Notes: generated from the letters alone by a model not told the origin. 64,000 bases of DNA from Stenotrophomonas maltophilia (GCA_900113425.1 FOZF01000003.1:186001-250000); one strand, 5' to 3'. Positions 37,731-48,366 are shown, counted from the stretch's first letter. Numbers and translations are program-made.

Positions 37731-38990
37731 TCACAACGTCTTGCGCGCCGGCATCAACAGGTTGCCGAACAGCAGGCCCGCCACCAGCGCCATCACCACG
37801 TTGAGCACGGTCAGGAACACGCTCTGGCCGGCACCGACATCCTGCTGCTGGACGAGCGTCAGCACACCACGCAGGCTGGTGCTGCCAGGGACCATCATGA
37901 TGATGCCCGGCAGGCGGATGATCGCTCCCGGACGCCCGGCCAGCCGACCGAACAGGTTGCCGCCGGCGGTCAGCACCATCGCCGACAGGAAGATGCCCGC
38001 CGGTGCCCCCCAGGCGTGCCCGCCAAACTTGGAAATGGCATAGCCGGCCACGGACGCGGCAATCACCCAGGGATAATCGCGACGACTGGCCTTGAACAGC
38101 ATCGCGAAGGCGAAGGCCGCGGTCAGCAGCGACCCCCACTCCACCCAGGGTCCCTGCGGTCGCGAGGCACGGATCACCGGGTCCAGGCCCAGCACATCGG
38201 CCAGGGTCACCGCGATCATCGCGCCGACACTCAGTTTCATGATCGTGGTCAGCGCACCGGCAAACCGCGCGGTGCCTGAAACCCAGTGCTGGCTGGCCAG
38301 TTCGTTGACCGCATTGGTCAGCGACATGCCGGGCAGCAGCACCACCAGCGAGGCGATGATCACCGTGTTGAGGTTGAGCGCGCCGACAAACGAAGCGACC
38401 AGGGTAGCGACCAGGCCGGCCAGCAGCGCGGCCAGCGCCTCGGCGGCCTCGCGGGTCGCCGGGCGACGGTCGGTGACCATGCCGAGCAGGCCGATCATCA
38501 GGCCGATGACACCGGCGGTGGCGATGTCCAGCCAGGGCAGCTTCCACATGCCGGCGACACCGGCCGCGCCGAGCGTGAACGAGAGGATGGTGCGGAGCTT
38601 GCCGCGACGGCCGGGATCCTTGTCCAGCTGACGCAGCGCGGTGTGCCCCTGCGCGATGCTCATCCGCCCGTTGGCCACTTCCTCGGCAATCCGGTCAGCG
38701 ACACTGAGCTTGTGCAGGTCGTTCTCGCCCGGTGCCAGCCGGATCACACGGGTGATGTCGCTGGAGCCGATCGCCTGGGCCGGGTCGCTGAAGCTGAGGA
38801 TGATGCCGGTGGGGTTAGACCACGGTTCACAATCGAGATCGAGCTGTTTTGCCAGTGCGACCACGGCCGTTTCCAGACGCTGGGCCGTGGTGCCGTAGCT
38901 GTGGAGGCGGCCGGCGATCTCGGAAACGAAGGCCACGCGCTGCGCGTAGGTGGCCTGGGGCGTGGGGATCGTGTGAGCGTCTGCGGACAT
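37731..38990 (-). CDS. ThrE-type threonine/serine exporter
   Basis: A 419-residue membrane protein with the ThrE (DUF1212/DUF3815) layout in one chain: a soluble N-terminal domain (about 1-125, RLHSYGTTAQRLE and GIILSFSDP), then about ten membrane segments. RLPGIIMMVPGSTSLRGVL in the C-terminal half is the PGSxGxRG-type family motif. The archetype exports threonine and serine in Corynebacterium; substrate here is inferred. Divergent from the MCE operon. Confidence 0.87.
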   Translation of the reverse strand: MSADAHTIPTPQATYAQRVAFVSEIAGRLHSYGTTAQRLETAVVALAKQLDLDCEPWSNPTGIILSFSDPAQAIGSSDITRVIRLAPGENDLHKLSVADRIAEEVANGRMSIAQGHTALRQLDKDPGRRGKLRTILSFTLGAAGVAGMWKLPWLDIATAGVIGLMIGLLGMVTDRRPATREAAEALAALLAGLVATLVASFVGALNLNTVIIASLVVLLPGMSLTNAVNELASQHWVSGTARFAGALTTIMKLSVGAMIAVTLADVLGLDPVIRASRPQGPWVEWGSLLTAAFAFAMLFKASRRDYPWVIAASVAGYAISKFGGHAWGAPAGIFLSAMVLTAGGNLFGRLAGRPGAIIRLPGIIMMVPGSTSLRGVLTLVQQQDVGAGQSVFLTVLNVVMALVAGLLFGNLLMPARKTL

Positions 38991-39082
38991 GCGCCGTAGT
39001 ATTACCTAGGCCGGGCCCCACCGGAGGAATTCATCCTGGTTCAACGCGAAGCACAATACAGAACGGTTATGCTGCGACCCGA

Positions 39083-40204
39083 ATGGCCCACGTGACCCAG
39101 AACCTCGCCCCCCAGCTCGAACAGGACGCCCGCGACCCCGGGCTGATCCGCCTGTCCGGCCACTGGACCTTGAAGACCGCGCTGGCCGCGGCCGAGGTGC
39201 TGCGCGCTGTTCCCGACAACCTGACCGGCATTGACGCCACCGGCATCGAGCAGCTCGATTCGGCCGGCGTACTGCAGCTGTTGCGCGTGGCCCATCGCGC
39301 CGACCTCGGTGAGGATGCGCTGCAGTTCCGGCCGGATCACCAGGCACTGGTGTGCACCATCGAGGAAGTGGCCGACGACCGGCCCAAGCCCAAGCGCGAC
39401 TTCGGCGTGCTGGCCGCGCTGGAACGGCTGGGCGTCAGCATGCATGGCACCGGCCACAACATCGTGGCCCTGGCCAGCTTCCTCGGCGAGGCGATGGTCA
39501 AGACCGCTCGCCTGGTCAAGCAGCCGCGGCGCTTCCGCCTCACCGCCACCGTGCACCAGATGGAACAGGTGGGCCTGGACGCCGTACCGCTGGTGGCGCT
39601 GCTGTCCTACCTGGTCGGTGCGGTGATCGCATTCCTGGGCTCGACCATCCTGCGCGACTTCGGCGCGGAGATCTACGTGGTCGAGCTGGTCAACATCGCC
39701 TTCCTGCGCGAGTTCGCCGTGCTGCTGACCGCGATCGTGCTGGCCGGCCGCACGGCGAGCGCGTTCACCGCGCAGATCGGCGCGATGAAGGCCCGGGAGG
39801 AGATCGATGCGATGCGCACGCTGGGCCTGGACCCGATCGACCTGCTGGTACTGCCGCGCCTGTTCGCGCTGCTGGTGACCCTGCCGCTGCTGACCTTCAT
39901 CGCGATGATCGCCGGCCTGGCCGGCGGCATCACTGTCGGCGCGTTCGATCTGGACATTCCGCCGCAGATGTACATCGCGCGGATGCACGACACGATGGAG
40001 GTGCGGCACATGCTGGTCGGCCTGTCCAAGGCGCCCGTCTTCGCGGTGGTGATCGGCCTGATCGGCTGCCTGGAGGGCCTGAAGGTCACCGGCACCGCGC
40101 AGTCGGTCGGCGAGCGCACCACATCCAGCGTGGTGCAGACCATCTCGCTGGTGATCATCATCGACGCCTTCGCGGCGTTGTGGTTCATGCATATGGACTG
40201 GTGA
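39083..40204 (+). CDS. MlaE-type lipid ABC permease with fused N-terminal STAS domain
   Basis: A 373-residue fusion. Residues 1-100 form a STAS-like domain (IDATGIEQLDSAGVLQLLR matches the MlaB/SpoIIAA core). The rest is the MlaE permease with five membrane segments, TASAFTAQIGAMKAREEIDAMRTLGLDPI (the EQ-loop-like family signature) and LEGLKVTGTAQSVGERTTSSVV near the end. MlaE moves phospholipids with an ATPase and an MCE substrate-binding protein. The fusion replaces a separate mlaB. Start is at MAHVTQNLAP; no clear Shine-Dalgarno was seen. First gene of a four-gene operon. Confidence 0.92.
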   Translation: MAHVTQNLAPQLEQDARDPGLIRLSGHWTLKTALAAAEVLRAVPDNLTGIDATGIEQLDSAGVLQLLRVAHRADLGEDALQFRPDHQALVCTIEEVADDRPKPKRDFGVLAALERLGVSMHGTGHNIVALASFLGEAMVKTARLVKQPRRFRLTATVHQMEQVGLDAVPLVALLSYLVGAVIAFLGSTILRDFGAEIYVVELVNIAFLREFAVLLTAIVLAGRTASAFTAQIGAMKAREEIDAMRTLGLDPIDLLVLPRLFALLVTLPLLTFIAMIAGLAGGITVGAFDLDIPPQMYIARMHDTMEVRHMLVGLSKAPVFAVVIGLIGCLEGLKVTGTAQSVGERTTSSVVQTISLVIIIDAFAALWFMHMDW

Positions 40205-40205
40205 C

Positions 40206-41033
40206 ATGAACACGACCTCCGACTCCGGCAATTTCGGGATGCGTGATGACGATGGCCACGACCTGGCCATCCGCGTGCGTGGGCTGGTCAACCGCTTCGG
40301 CAGCCAGACCGTCCACGAGGACCTCGACCTGGACGTGCGGCGCGGCGAGATCCTCGGCGTCGTCGGCGGCTCGGGCACCGGCAAGTCCGTGCTGATGCGC
40401 TCGATCCTGGGCCTGCGCGTGCCGGATGAAGGACAGATCGAAGTGCTCGGCCGCGATGCGCGTGCCGACGATGCCGAAAGCCGGCTGCACATCGAGCGCA
40501 ACACCGGCGTGCTGTTCCAGGATGGCGCGCTGTTCTCCTCGCTGACCGTCGGCGAGAACGTGCAGGTTCCGCTGAAGGAGCATCATCGCGACCTTCCCGA
40601 ACGGTGGCACTACGAGCTGGCCCTGCTGAAGGTGAAGCTGGCCGGCCTGCCCGCGGATGCGATCAACAAGCTGCCCTCGCAGCTGTCCGGCGGCATGCGC
40701 AAGCGTGCCGGCCTTGCCCGCGCGCTGGCACTGGACCCGCCGCTGCTGTTCCTGGACGAACCGACCGCCGGCCTGGACCCGATCGGCGCGGCGGCCTTCG
40801 ACCGCCTGATCAAGACCCTGCAGGAAGCGCTGGGCCTGACCGTGTTCCTGATCACTCATGACCTGGACACGCTGTACGCCATCTGCGACCGCGTTGCCGT
40901 GCTGGCCGACCACAAGGTGATCGCCAACGCACCGCTTGCGGAAATCGAGAAACTGGATCATCCGTGGATCCAGGAATACTTCCACGGACCACGTGCGCGT
41001 GCCGCGCGTGGCGAACAGATCGAGAGTGCCTGA
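40206..41033 (+). CDS. MlaF-type ABC ATPase
   Basis: ATPase partner of the preceding permease, 275 residues. Walker A GGSGTGKS (54-61), Q-loop in GVLFQDGALFSSLTV, ABC signature LSGGMRKRAGLARAL, Walker B LLFLDEPTAGLDPI, H-loop LITHDLDTL. The FQDGALFSSLTV and MRKRAGLARA sequences are typical of the MCE-linked ATPase group. One base separates it from the permease. Confidence 0.94.
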   Translation: MNTTSDSGNFGMRDDDGHDLAIRVRGLVNRFGSQTVHEDLDLDVRRGEILGVVGGSGTGKSVLMRSILGLRVPDEGQIEVLGRDARADDAESRLHIERNTGVLFQDGALFSSLTVGENVQVPLKEHHRDLPERWHYELALLKVKLAGLPADAINKLPSQLSGGMRKRAGLARALALDPPLLFLDEPTAGLDPIGAAAFDRLIKTLQEALGLTVFLITHDLDTLYAICDRVAVLADHKVIANAPLAEIEKLDHPWIQEYFHGPRARAARGEQIESA

Positions 41034-41036
41034 GCC

Positions 41037-41963
41037 ATGGAAACCAAAGCCAACTACGTGCTGATCGGCGCGTTCACCCTGATCACCGGCCTGGCCCTGC
41101 TGGCCTTCGGCCTGTGGGCGGCCAAGTACTCCTCCGACCGCACCTGGCAGGAATACCGTGTGGTGTTCCGCGAGGCGGTGACCGGCCTGTCGGTCGGCAG
41201 CCCGGTGCAGTACAACGGTATCGCGGTCGGCTCGATCATCGAGCTGAACCTGGTACCGGACGATCCGCGCCAGGTGGTGGCGCGCATCCGCCTGAACTCC
41301 ACCACGCCGGTGAAGACCGATACCCGTGCCAAGCTGGCGATCACCAGTCTGACCGGTCCGTCGATCATCCAGCTCAGCGGTGGCACGCCGCAGTCGCCGG
41401 CACTGACCACGGTCAACAAGGACCCGGCGCCGATCATCCCGACCACGCCTTCGGCACTGCAGAACATCACCGATGTGGCCAACCGCATCGTCGAGCGCAT
41501 GGACCAGATCCTCAGCGATCGCAATGTGGCGTCGATCAACGCGACCCTGGCCAACCTTGAAACCATCAGCGGCGGACTGGCCGACCGCGACCAGGGCACA
41601 CAGGCGCTGCTGCTCAGCGCGCGCGATGCCGCGCGCAGCCTGGACACCACACTGAAGACCACCAACGGCACTATCGAACGCCTCGACAGGAACCTGGTGC
41701 AGCAGCTGCCGGGCATCATCAACAAGCTCGACGCCACCCTGGTCAAGCTCGATTCGGCTGCCGGCAATGCCGATTCGATCCTTGGCGAGAATCGCGCCGC
41801 GATCAACAGCTTCGCCAATGACGGGCTGGGCCAGCTGGGCCCGACCCTGACCGAACTGCGCGGCCTGATCCGCGACCTGCGCCGGGTCAGCGACCGCCTC
41901 GAGAACAACCCCGCGCGCTATCTGCTCGGCCGCGATGCCCCGAAGGAGTTCGAACCCAAATGA
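41037..41963 (+). CDS. MCE-domain lipid-binding protein (MlaD-like)
   Basis: A 308-residue inner-membrane-anchored protein. One N-terminal helix (about 7-30), one MCE domain (about 42-120, FREAVTGLSVGSPVQYNGIAVGSI), then a long helical C-terminal region (about 150-300) likely to form a tube or coiled coil. E. coli MlaD is shorter (183 residues) and lacks the long tail, so this is closer in build to PqiB/YebT-type or mycobacterial Mce proteins. Follows the ATPase by three bases. Confidence 0.93.
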   Translation: METKANYVLIGAFTLITGLALLAFGLWAAKYSSDRTWQEYRVVFREAVTGLSVGSPVQYNGIAVGSIIELNLVPDDPRQVVARIRLNSTTPVKTDTRAKLAITSLTGPSIIQLSGGTPQSPALTTVNKDPAPIIPTTPSALQNITDVANRIVERMDQILSDRNVASINATLANLETISGGLADRDQGTQALLLSARDAARSLDTTLKTTNGTIERLDRNLVQQLPGIINKLDATLVKLDSAAGNADSILGENRAAINSFANDGLGQLGPTLTELRGLIRDLRRVSDRLENNPARYLLGRDAPKEFEPK

Positions 41964-42601
41964 GCCCGACCCTCTTCCCGCGCCTGCTGCTGCCAGGCCT
42001 GGCCCTGGCGCTGCTGTCGGGCTGCTCGATCCTCGGCAGCGGCGACAAGAATCCCGTCACCCTGTATTCGCCTGCCGTACAGGTGAAGGTCGATCCCAGC
42101 TGGCCCCAGGTCGCCTGGCAGCTGGTGCTGGCCAAGCCCAGCGCGGCGCGCATGGTCGACAGCCCGCGCATCAACGTGCGACCCACGCCATCGGAGCTGG
42201 AGATCTACAGGGGCGCCAGCTGGGCCCAGCCGGCCACCGACATGATCGAGGACACCCTGCTGCGCGGTTTCGAGGACTCCGGCCGCATCAACGGCGTGGC
42301 CCGCACCGCCGCCGGTATCCGCGCCGATTACAAGCTGTCCACGGACATCCGTCGTTTCGAGTCGGACTACCAGGGCCAGACCACGCCCACGGTGGTGATC
42401 GAACTCAATGCCAAGCTGATCCACGTGGCCGACCAGCGCGTGGTCGCTGATCGCACCTTCCGCCAGGCGCAGCCCGTTGGCAGTACCGATGTGCCGGCGG
42501 TTGCGGCGGCGTTCGAACGTGGCCTGCAGCAGATCGCGCAGGACGTGGTCGGCTGGACGCTGGTCAGCGGGCAGAACGACAGGCCCGCGGCACCGCGCTG
42601 A
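41960..42601 (+). CDS. PqiC-like ABC-transport auxiliary lipoprotein
   Basis: A 213-residue lipoprotein: leader ending ALLSGC/S (Cys at about 22), then an ABC_trans_aux (DUF330) domain with PAVQVKVDPSWPQVAWQLVLAKPSAA and the late TFRQAQPVGSTDVPAVAAAFERGLQQ. PqiC works with PqiA/PqiB at the outer membrane of E. coli. Start overlaps the MCE stop as ATGA. Neither mlaC nor a separate mlaB is nearby, so the last two canonical Mla parts are replaced by this lipoprotein and by the STAS fusion. Confidence 0.9.
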   Translation: MSPTLFPRLLLPGLALALLSGCSILGSGDKNPVTLYSPAVQVKVDPSWPQVAWQLVLAKPSAARMVDSPRINVRPTPSELEIYRGASWAQPATDMIEDTLLRGFEDSGRINGVARTAAGIRADYKLSTDIRRFESDYQGQTTPTVVIELNAKLIHVADQRVVADRTFRQAQPVGSTDVPAVAAAFERGLQQIAQDVVGWTLVSGQNDRPAAPR

Positions 42602-42609
42602 TCCCTCGC

Positions 42610-43197
42610 TCAGCGCGGCGTGATCCAGCGGAATGTCAGGTTGATCCGCTCGCCCTGGGCCCGCGCCATCTTCGGCAACGCGTGCTGATAGAAGCGCTGG
42701 GTGCTGCCGGCCATCAACAGCAGATCGCCATGGCCCAGCAGGAACTCCGCCTTGCGTGCCGGCTCGTCGCGCCGTCGCAGCAGAAAACGCCGCGCTGCGC
42801 CCAGGCTCAGTGAAGCGATCACCGGCGCCGGTCCCAGTTCTGGTTCGTCGTCGCTGTGCCACCCCATGTAATCGCCACCATCGCGGTATCGATTGAGCAG
42901 CACGCTGTTGAACCGGCCGATACCCTCTTCCTGCAATCGCACGCGCAGTGCCTGCAATGCCGGCAGCCAGGGCCGCGGGACGAACTCGGCGCCGGAATAC
43001 CGGTAGCGCGCCTGCGGATCGCCGATCCAACTGCTCAGCCGCGGCGAATCCACCCAGTGACCGAACATCCGGATGCGGTGCACATCCCAGGCCACCTGTT
43101 CGCCCAGCGTCCGCTGCAGCGCATCCGCCAGGTCCGGCAGCAGCCAGCCCGGAACATGACGGACGTCGGCATCGGGCAGCTCGTGTGGAAACAGCAT
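42610..43197 (-). CDS. AlkB-like 2-oxoglutarate/Fe(II) DNA dioxygenase
   Basis: Probably repairs alkylated bases by oxidative demethylation. 195 residues with iron ligands His114 and Asp116 (GWHSDDE) and His172 (FYQHALPK), and the 2-oxoglutarate-binding RxNLTFR near residues 184-190. The GWHSDDE motif and short length suit the ALKBH2/3-like bacterial group. Start at MLFPHELPDA; the frame is open upstream into the next gene. Convergent with the MCE operon, 48 bases downstream of the CoA transferase. Confidence 0.92.
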   Translation of the reverse strand: MLFPHELPDADVRHVPGWLLPDLADALQRTLGEQVAWDVHRIRMFGHWVDSPRLSSWIGDPQARYRYSGAEFVPRPWLPALQALRVRLQEEGIGRFNSVLLNRYRDGGDYMGWHSDDEPELGPAPVIASLSLGAARRFLLRRRDEPARKAEFLLGHGDLLLMAGSTQRFYQHALPKMARAQGERINLTFRWITPR

Positions 43198-43244
43198 CGG
43201 GATCGCCAGGCAGTGGCGGGCGGCACGAGGCCGCCCCGCCGGAC

Positions 43245-43877
<633 letters not shown>

Positions 43878-43878
43878 G

Positions 43879-44610
43879 TCAGTTGCCCTCCGCACGGACG
43901 GTGCGCTGCTCGATTCGCTTTTCAGGATGCGCGTTGTGCACGATGCGATGCACATAGATGCCCGGCAGATGCACCTGGTCCGGATCGATCGCGCCGACCG
44001 GTACCACCTCTTCCACTTCGGCGATGCACACCTTGCCGGCCATCGCGCAGGCAGGATTGAAATTGCGCGCGGTCCTGCGGAACACCAGGTTGCCAGCTTC
44101 GTCGGCCTTCCACGCCTTGACCAGGGCAACGTCGGCACGCAGCGCGGTTTCCAGCACATAGTGCCTGCCGTCGAATTCGCGGGTCTCCTTGCCTTCAGCC
44201 ACCACCGTGCCGTAGCCGGTGGCAGTGAAGAAGGCAGGAATTCCGGCGCCACCGGCGCGCAGGCGCTCGGCCAGCGTGCCCTGTGGATTGAATTCCAGTT
44301 CCAGCTCACCGGCCAGGAACTGGCGCTCGAACTCCTTGTTCTCGCCCACGTACGAGGAAATCATCCTGCTGATCTGGCGCGTTTCCAGCAGCTGGCCCAG
44401 GCCGAAGCCATCGACACCGGCATTGTTGGAGATCACGGTCAGGCCCTTGACTCCACTGTCGCGCAACGCTGCGATCAGTGCCTCGGGTATGCCACACAGG
44501 CCGAAGCCGCCGACGGCCAGCGTCTGGCCATCGGCGACCACGCCCTCCAGCGCCTGGGCCGCGCTGGCATAGCGCTTGCTGCGCTTGCCGCCGGTATTGG
44601 ACTTGTCCAT
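43879..44610 (-). CDS. 3-oxoacid CoA-transferase subunit A (LpsI/ScoA-like)
   Basis: Alpha subunit, 243 residues: [21 protein letters not shown] (the CoA-transferase GGFGLxGxP motif), then [19 protein letters not shown]. Start at MDKSNTGGK; a Met six codons upstream is less likely. A TAGAAT at 44648-44643 could be a -10. It lies 90 bases after rmlD with a small hairpin at 44677-44695 between them, so it may have its own promoter. Confidence 0.92.
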   Translation of the reverse strand: MDKSNTGGKRSKRYASAAQALEGVVADGQTLAVGGFGLCGIPEALIAALRDSGVKGLTVISNNAGVDGFGLGQLLETRQISRMISSYVGENKEFERQFLAGELELEFNPQGTLAERLRAGGAGIPAFFTATGYGTVVAEGKETREFDGRHYVLETALRADVALVKAWKADEAGNLVFRRTARNFNPACAMAGKVCIAEVEEVVPVGAIDPDQVHLPGIYVHRIVHNAHPEKRIEQRTVRAEGN

Positions 44611-44700
44611 CGCTCTGCTGTCCCACACGGTAAGGATGCCCGCATTCTAGCGGCACACCTGCATCCGGCTGGGATGCGCCGCAGCAATTGCGGCGTGCCC

Positions 44701-45600
44701 TCAGCCGCGCGCGATCGCGGCCATGACCTGCTTCAGGCCGTCCTGCCACGGCGGCAGCACGATGCCCAGCGCCTGCTGCAGGGCCCTGTTGTCCAGCACC
44801 GACCAGGCCGGCCGCCGCGCCGGGGTCGGATACTCGGCACCCGGAATCGCTTCAACCACCGGCACCCTGTGCAGGACCCCGGTTGCCAGCGCTTCGGCGA
44901 AGATCGCTTCGGCGAAGCCGTGCCAGCTGGTCTGGCCACTGGCGGTGAGATGCCAGGTGCCGGAGAGCGCGGCAGGATGCTGCAACGCGAGCGCGGTGAC
45001 ATCGGCGATCAACGCAGCCGGCGTCGGCGTGCCGATCTGGTCGGCCACCACGCGCAGATGGTCGCGCTCCGCGCCCAGGCGCAGCATCGTGCGCAGGAAG
45101 TTCGCGCCGTGCTCGGCATACACCCACGCGGTACGGAAGATCAGGTGGCGGCCACCGGCAGCGCGCACGGCGTCCTCGCCATCGCGCTTGCTGGTGCCAT
45201 ACACACCCAGCGGCGCGGTCGGCTCGTCCTCGCGATAGGGCGCGCAACCTTCGCCGTCGAACACGTAGTCGGTGGAGTAATGGACGAACGGCACGCGCTG
45301 CGCCTGGCACCAGCGCGCGATCACCCCCGGGGCCTGCGCATTGGCGGCGAAGGCGGCGTCGATGTCCTGCTCGGCGCGATCCACGGCGGTATAGGCCGCC
45401 GCATTGACCACCACCGACGGCTGCACGCGATCCAGCAGCGCCGGCAGGCTCCCGGGCTGGCCGAAGTCCGCCGCCTCGCAGGGGCTGCCATCGGGCAGCC
45501 GGCCACTGCGGGTGGTAGCGACCACAGGCCCCAACGGCGCCAGCGCGCGCAGCAGCTCCTGGCCGACCTGGCCGTTGCCACCCAGCACGAGAACCGTCAT
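44701..45600 (-). CDS. rmlD: dTDP-4-dehydrorhamnose reductase
   Basis: Last step of dTDP-L-rhamnose synthesis: NAD(P)H reduction of dTDP-4-keto-L-rhamnose. 299-residue short-chain reductase. Nucleotide-binding GGNGQVGQELL at the start, active-site pair YSTDYVFDG and YGTSKRDGE (Y-x3-K). Start ATG overlaps the rmlC stop as ATGA. Last gene of rmlBACD. Confidence 0.96.
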   Translation of the reverse strand: MTVLVLGGNGQVGQELLRALAPLGPVVATTRSGRLPDGSPCEAADFGQPGSLPALLDRVQPSVVVNAAAYTAVDRAEQDIDAAFAANAQAPGVIARWCQAQRVPFVHYSTDYVFDGEGCAPYREDEPTAPLGVYGTSKRDGEDAVRAAGGRHLIFRTAWVYAEHGANFLRTMLRLGAERDHLRVVADQIGTPTPAALIADVTALALQHPAALSGTWHLTASGQTSWHGFAEAIFAEALATGVLHRVPVVEAIPGAEYPTPARRPAWSVLDNRALQQALGIVLPPWQDGLKQVMAAIARG

Positions 45601-46154
45601 GGCGCGAAGGCCGGCAGACGTTCCTCGGCGATGTCCTTCAAGAACGGCGCATGTTCGTCCTTGGGCGAGAGCGTCGGCGCGCCCACCGGCCAGTCCACTG
45701 CGATGTCCGCGTCGTTCCAGCGCACGCCGGCATCGGCTTCCTTCACGTACACATCGGTACACAGGTAGTGGAACAGCGCGGTGTCGGACAGCACGGCAAA
45801 CCCGTGCGCGAAGCCTTCCGGAATCCAGAACTGGCGCTTGTTCTGCGCGCTCAGCACCACTGCTTCCCATTGGCCGAAGGTAGGCGATCCACGGCGGATA
45901 TCGACGGCCACGTCGTACACCTCGCCTTCCAGCACGCTCACCAGCTTGCCCTGCGGTCGCGGCCACTGGTAATGCAGGCCGCGCAGCACGCCCTTGCTCG
46001 ATGAGGAGACATTGCTCTGCACGAAGCGGTCGGGCAGGCCCAGCTGGCCGAATCGCGCCGCATTCCAGCCCTCGAAGAAGAAGCCGCGCTCGTCACCGAA
46101 CACCGCCGGTTCAATCACCACACATCCCGGCAACCGGGTTTCAATCACTTTCAC
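45597..46154 (-). CDS. rmlC: dTDP-4-dehydrorhamnose 3,5-epimerase
   Basis: Third enzyme of the pathway, epimerising C3 and C5. 185-residue cupin, the length of E. coli RfbC. Motifs: [13 protein letters not shown] at the start, [17 protein letters not shown] (catalytic His), and [22 protein letters not shown]. The start is GTG at 46154, overlapping the rmlA stop as GTGA; no ATG gives the correct N-terminus. Confidence 0.96.
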   Translation of the reverse strand: MKVIETRLPGCVVIEPAVFGDERGFFFEGWNAARFGQLGLPDRFVQSNVSSSSKGVLRGLHYQWPRPQGKLVSVLEGEVYDVAVDIRRGSPTFGQWEAVVLSAQNKRQFWIPEGFAHGFAVLSDTALFHYLCTDVYVKEADAGVRWNDADIAVDWPVGAPTLSPKDEHAPFLKDIAEERLPAFAP

Positions 46155-47038
46155 GGAACCACTCCACGCAATGCCAGTGTGTGCAGGTACTGGCCGTAGC
46201 CATTCTTGATCAACGGAGCGGCCAGTGCTTCCAGCTGCTCGGCATTGATCCAGCCCTGCCCGAACGCCACTTCTTCCGGACAGCAGACCTGCAGGCCCTG
46301 GCGCGTCTGGATGGTCTCGATGAAGTTGGACGCTTCCAGCAGCGACTGGTGAGTGCCGGTATCCAGCCATGCATAGCCACGCCCCAGCGCCTCCAGATGC
46401 AGGCTGCCCGCACCGAGATAGCGCTGGTTGAGATCAGTGATTTCCAGCTCGCCGCGCGGCGAAGGCCTCAGCTCGGCCGCATAATCGCTGGCGTTGCCAT
46501 CATAGAAATACAGGCCGGTGACCGCGTAATTGGAACGCGGGTTCTCCGGCTTTTCGACCAGGCCGACAACCCGGCCGTCCTTGTCGAATTCGGCCACGCC
46601 GTAACGCTCGGGATCGTTGACCCAGTAGCCGAACACGGTCGCGCCATCGGTGCGGGCGTCGGCACGCCGGAGCACGTCGCGCAGGCCGTGGCCATGGAAG
46701 ATGTTGTCGCCGAGGACCAGGCAGCTGGGCTTGCCGGCGATGAACTCGCGGCCGATCAGATACGCCTGTGCCAGCCCATCCGGACTGGGCTGCACGGCGT
46801 ACTGGATGTCCATGCCCCACTGCGAGCCATCACCCAGCAGCTGCTGGAACAGGGCCTGCTCATGCGGGGTGTTGATGATCAGTACTTCCCGGATGCCGGC
46901 CAGCATCAGCACGCTGAGCGGGTAGTAGATCATCGGCTTGTCGTACACGGGCAACAGCTGCTTGCTGACGCCCTTGGTGATCGGATACAGCCGGGTGCCG
47001 GTTCCGCCGGCGAGGATGATGCCCTTGCGCTGGGTCAT
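46151..47038 (-). CDS. rmlA: Glucose-1-phosphate thymidylyltransferase
   Basis: Commits glucose-1-phosphate to dTDP-glucose. 295 residues, with [37 protein letters not shown] at the N-terminus (nucleotide loop and Lys) and later [17 protein letters not shown] and [19 protein letters not shown]. Highly conserved enzyme feedback-regulated by dTDP-rhamnose in other bacteria. Fourteen bases after rmlB. Confidence 0.97.
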   Translation of the reverse strand: MTQRKGIILAGGTGTRLYPITKGVSKQLLPVYDKPMIYYPLSVLMLAGIREVLIINTPHEQALFQQLLGDGSQWGMDIQYAVQPSPDGLAQAYLIGREFIAGKPSCLVLGDNIFHGHGLRDVLRRADARTDGATVFGYWVNDPERYGVAEFDKDGRVVGLVEKPENPRSNYAVTGLYFYDGNASDYAAELRPSPRGELEITDLNQRYLGAGSLHLEALGRGYAWLDTGTHQSLLEASNFIETIQTRQGLQVCCPEEVAFGQGWINAEQLEALAAPLIKNGYGQYLHTLALRGVVP

Positions 47039-47052
47039 GACGTCTCCTGGGT

Positions 47053-48108
47053 TCAGGCCGTAGTGCCGATGCGCTGCAGGCGGTAGCTGCCGTCAAGCAC
47101 GCCCTCGACCCAGTCCTGGTTCTCCAGGTACCAGTCAACAGTGAAGGCGATGCCCTGCTCGAAGGTGTGCGCCGGCTGCCAGCCCAGTTCGTTCTTCAGC
47201 TTGCTGGCATCGATCGCATAGCGACGGTCATGGCCGGGGCGATCGGCCACATGGGTGATCTGGCTGCTGCGCGGCAGCCCGTCAGCACGCGGACGGCGCT
47301 GGTCCAGCAGGGCGCAGATCGCATGCACCACCTCGATGTTCTGCCGTTCCGAATTGCCGCCCACATTGTAAGTCTCGCCCACCCGGCCCTTGGCCAGCAC
47401 GGTGCGGATTGCCTCGCAGTGATCGGACACGAACAGCCAGTCACGCACCTGCCTGCCGTCGCCGTAGACCGGCAGCGGCTCGCCGGCCAGCGCTTTGGCG
47501 ATCACCAGCGGAATGAGCTTTTCCGGGAAGTGGTAGGGGCCGTAGTTGTTGGAGCAGTTGGTGGTCAGCACCGGCAGCCCGTAGGTGTGGTGGAACGCAC
47601 GCACCAGGTGATCGGACGCCGCCTTGGACGCCGAGTACGGCGAGTTCGGCGCGTACGGGGTGGTCTCGCTGAACGCGCCGGTTTCGCCCAGCGTGCCGTA
47701 CACCTCGTCGGTGGACACATGCAGGAAGCGGAAGGCCGCGCCGCGTTCGGCCGGCAACGCCTTCCAGTAGTCGCGCACCGCTTCGAGCAGACCCAGGGTC
47801 CCGACCACATTGGTCTGGATGAAGGCACCGGGGCCATCGATGGAGCGATCAACATGGCTCTCGGCCGCGAAGTTCAGCACGGCGTCGGGCTGATGCTCGG
47901 CGAGCAGGCGGGCGACCCGCTCGCGGTCACCGATGTCGCCGTGCACGAACACGTGGTCCGGGTTGCCTTCCAGGCTGGACAGCGTCTGCAGGTTGCCGGC
48001 ATAGGTGAGTGCATCGAGGTTGACGACCTTGACGCCACGGGCCACAGCCTCGAGGACGAAATTGCCGCCAATGAACCCGGCGCCGCCGGTGACAATCCAA
48101 GTTGGCAC
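47053..48108 (-). CDS. rmlB: dTDP-glucose 4,6-dehydratase
   Basis: Second enzyme of dTDP-L-rhamnose synthesis. 351-residue short-chain dehydrogenase: [14 protein letters not shown]-binding loop, [16 protein letters not shown] (Thr-Asp-Glu catalytic motif), [22 protein letters not shown] (Y-x3-K) and [17 protein letters not shown]. First gene of rmlBACD; the divergent etfB lies about 260 bases away, so promoters of both units must be in that gap. Confidence 0.97.
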   Translation of the reverse strand: MPTWIVTGGAGFIGGNFVLEAVARGVKVVNLDALTYAGNLQTLSSLEGNPDHVFVHGDIGDRERVARLLAEHQPDAVLNFAAESHVDRSIDGPGAFIQTNVVGTLGLLEAVRDYWKALPAERGAAFRFLHVSTDEVYGTLGETGAFSETTPYAPNSPYSASKAASDHLVRAFHHTYGLPVLTTNCSNNYGPYHFPEKLIPLVIAKALAGEPLPVYGDGRQVRDWLFVSDHCEAIRTVLAKGRVGETYNVGGNSERQNIEVVHAICALLDQRRPRADGLPRSSQITHVADRPGHDRRYAIDASKLKNELGWQPAHTFEQGIAFTVDWYLENQDWVEGVLDGSYRLQRIGTTA

Positions 48109-48253
48109 TACCCGTTACTCCTGTTCGATCAAGGCTCCCGCGCCGCCTGGCAGTCGGGTGCAGCGCAGCAGGATACATCGGGCCCACCTTTACCACTGCC
48201 TCTGACGGGTGAACAGAGCCCTTCCCAGACGGACCCTTAGTGCGCCGCAGCAC

Positions 48254-48275
48254 AACCATACGCATTCGCATGGTT
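48254..48275. promoter_or_regulatory. Imperfect palindrome in the rmlB-etfB gap
   Basis: A 22-base dyad, AACCATACG and CGCATGGTT half-sites, that mismatches at only two positions per arm. It lies about 15 bases upstream of TAGAAT (48289-48294), a possible etfB -10. Its size and position fit a regulator-binding site acting on one or both divergent units. No known operator was matched. Confidence 0.35.
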
Positions 48276-48366
48276 GCCCCAAGCCAGCTAGAATCGGGAT
48301 CCCACCCCCGAACCGGTTGCTGTCAGGACCGGACGTTCTCCCTGTTACTGAAGGACCCCGTACCAG

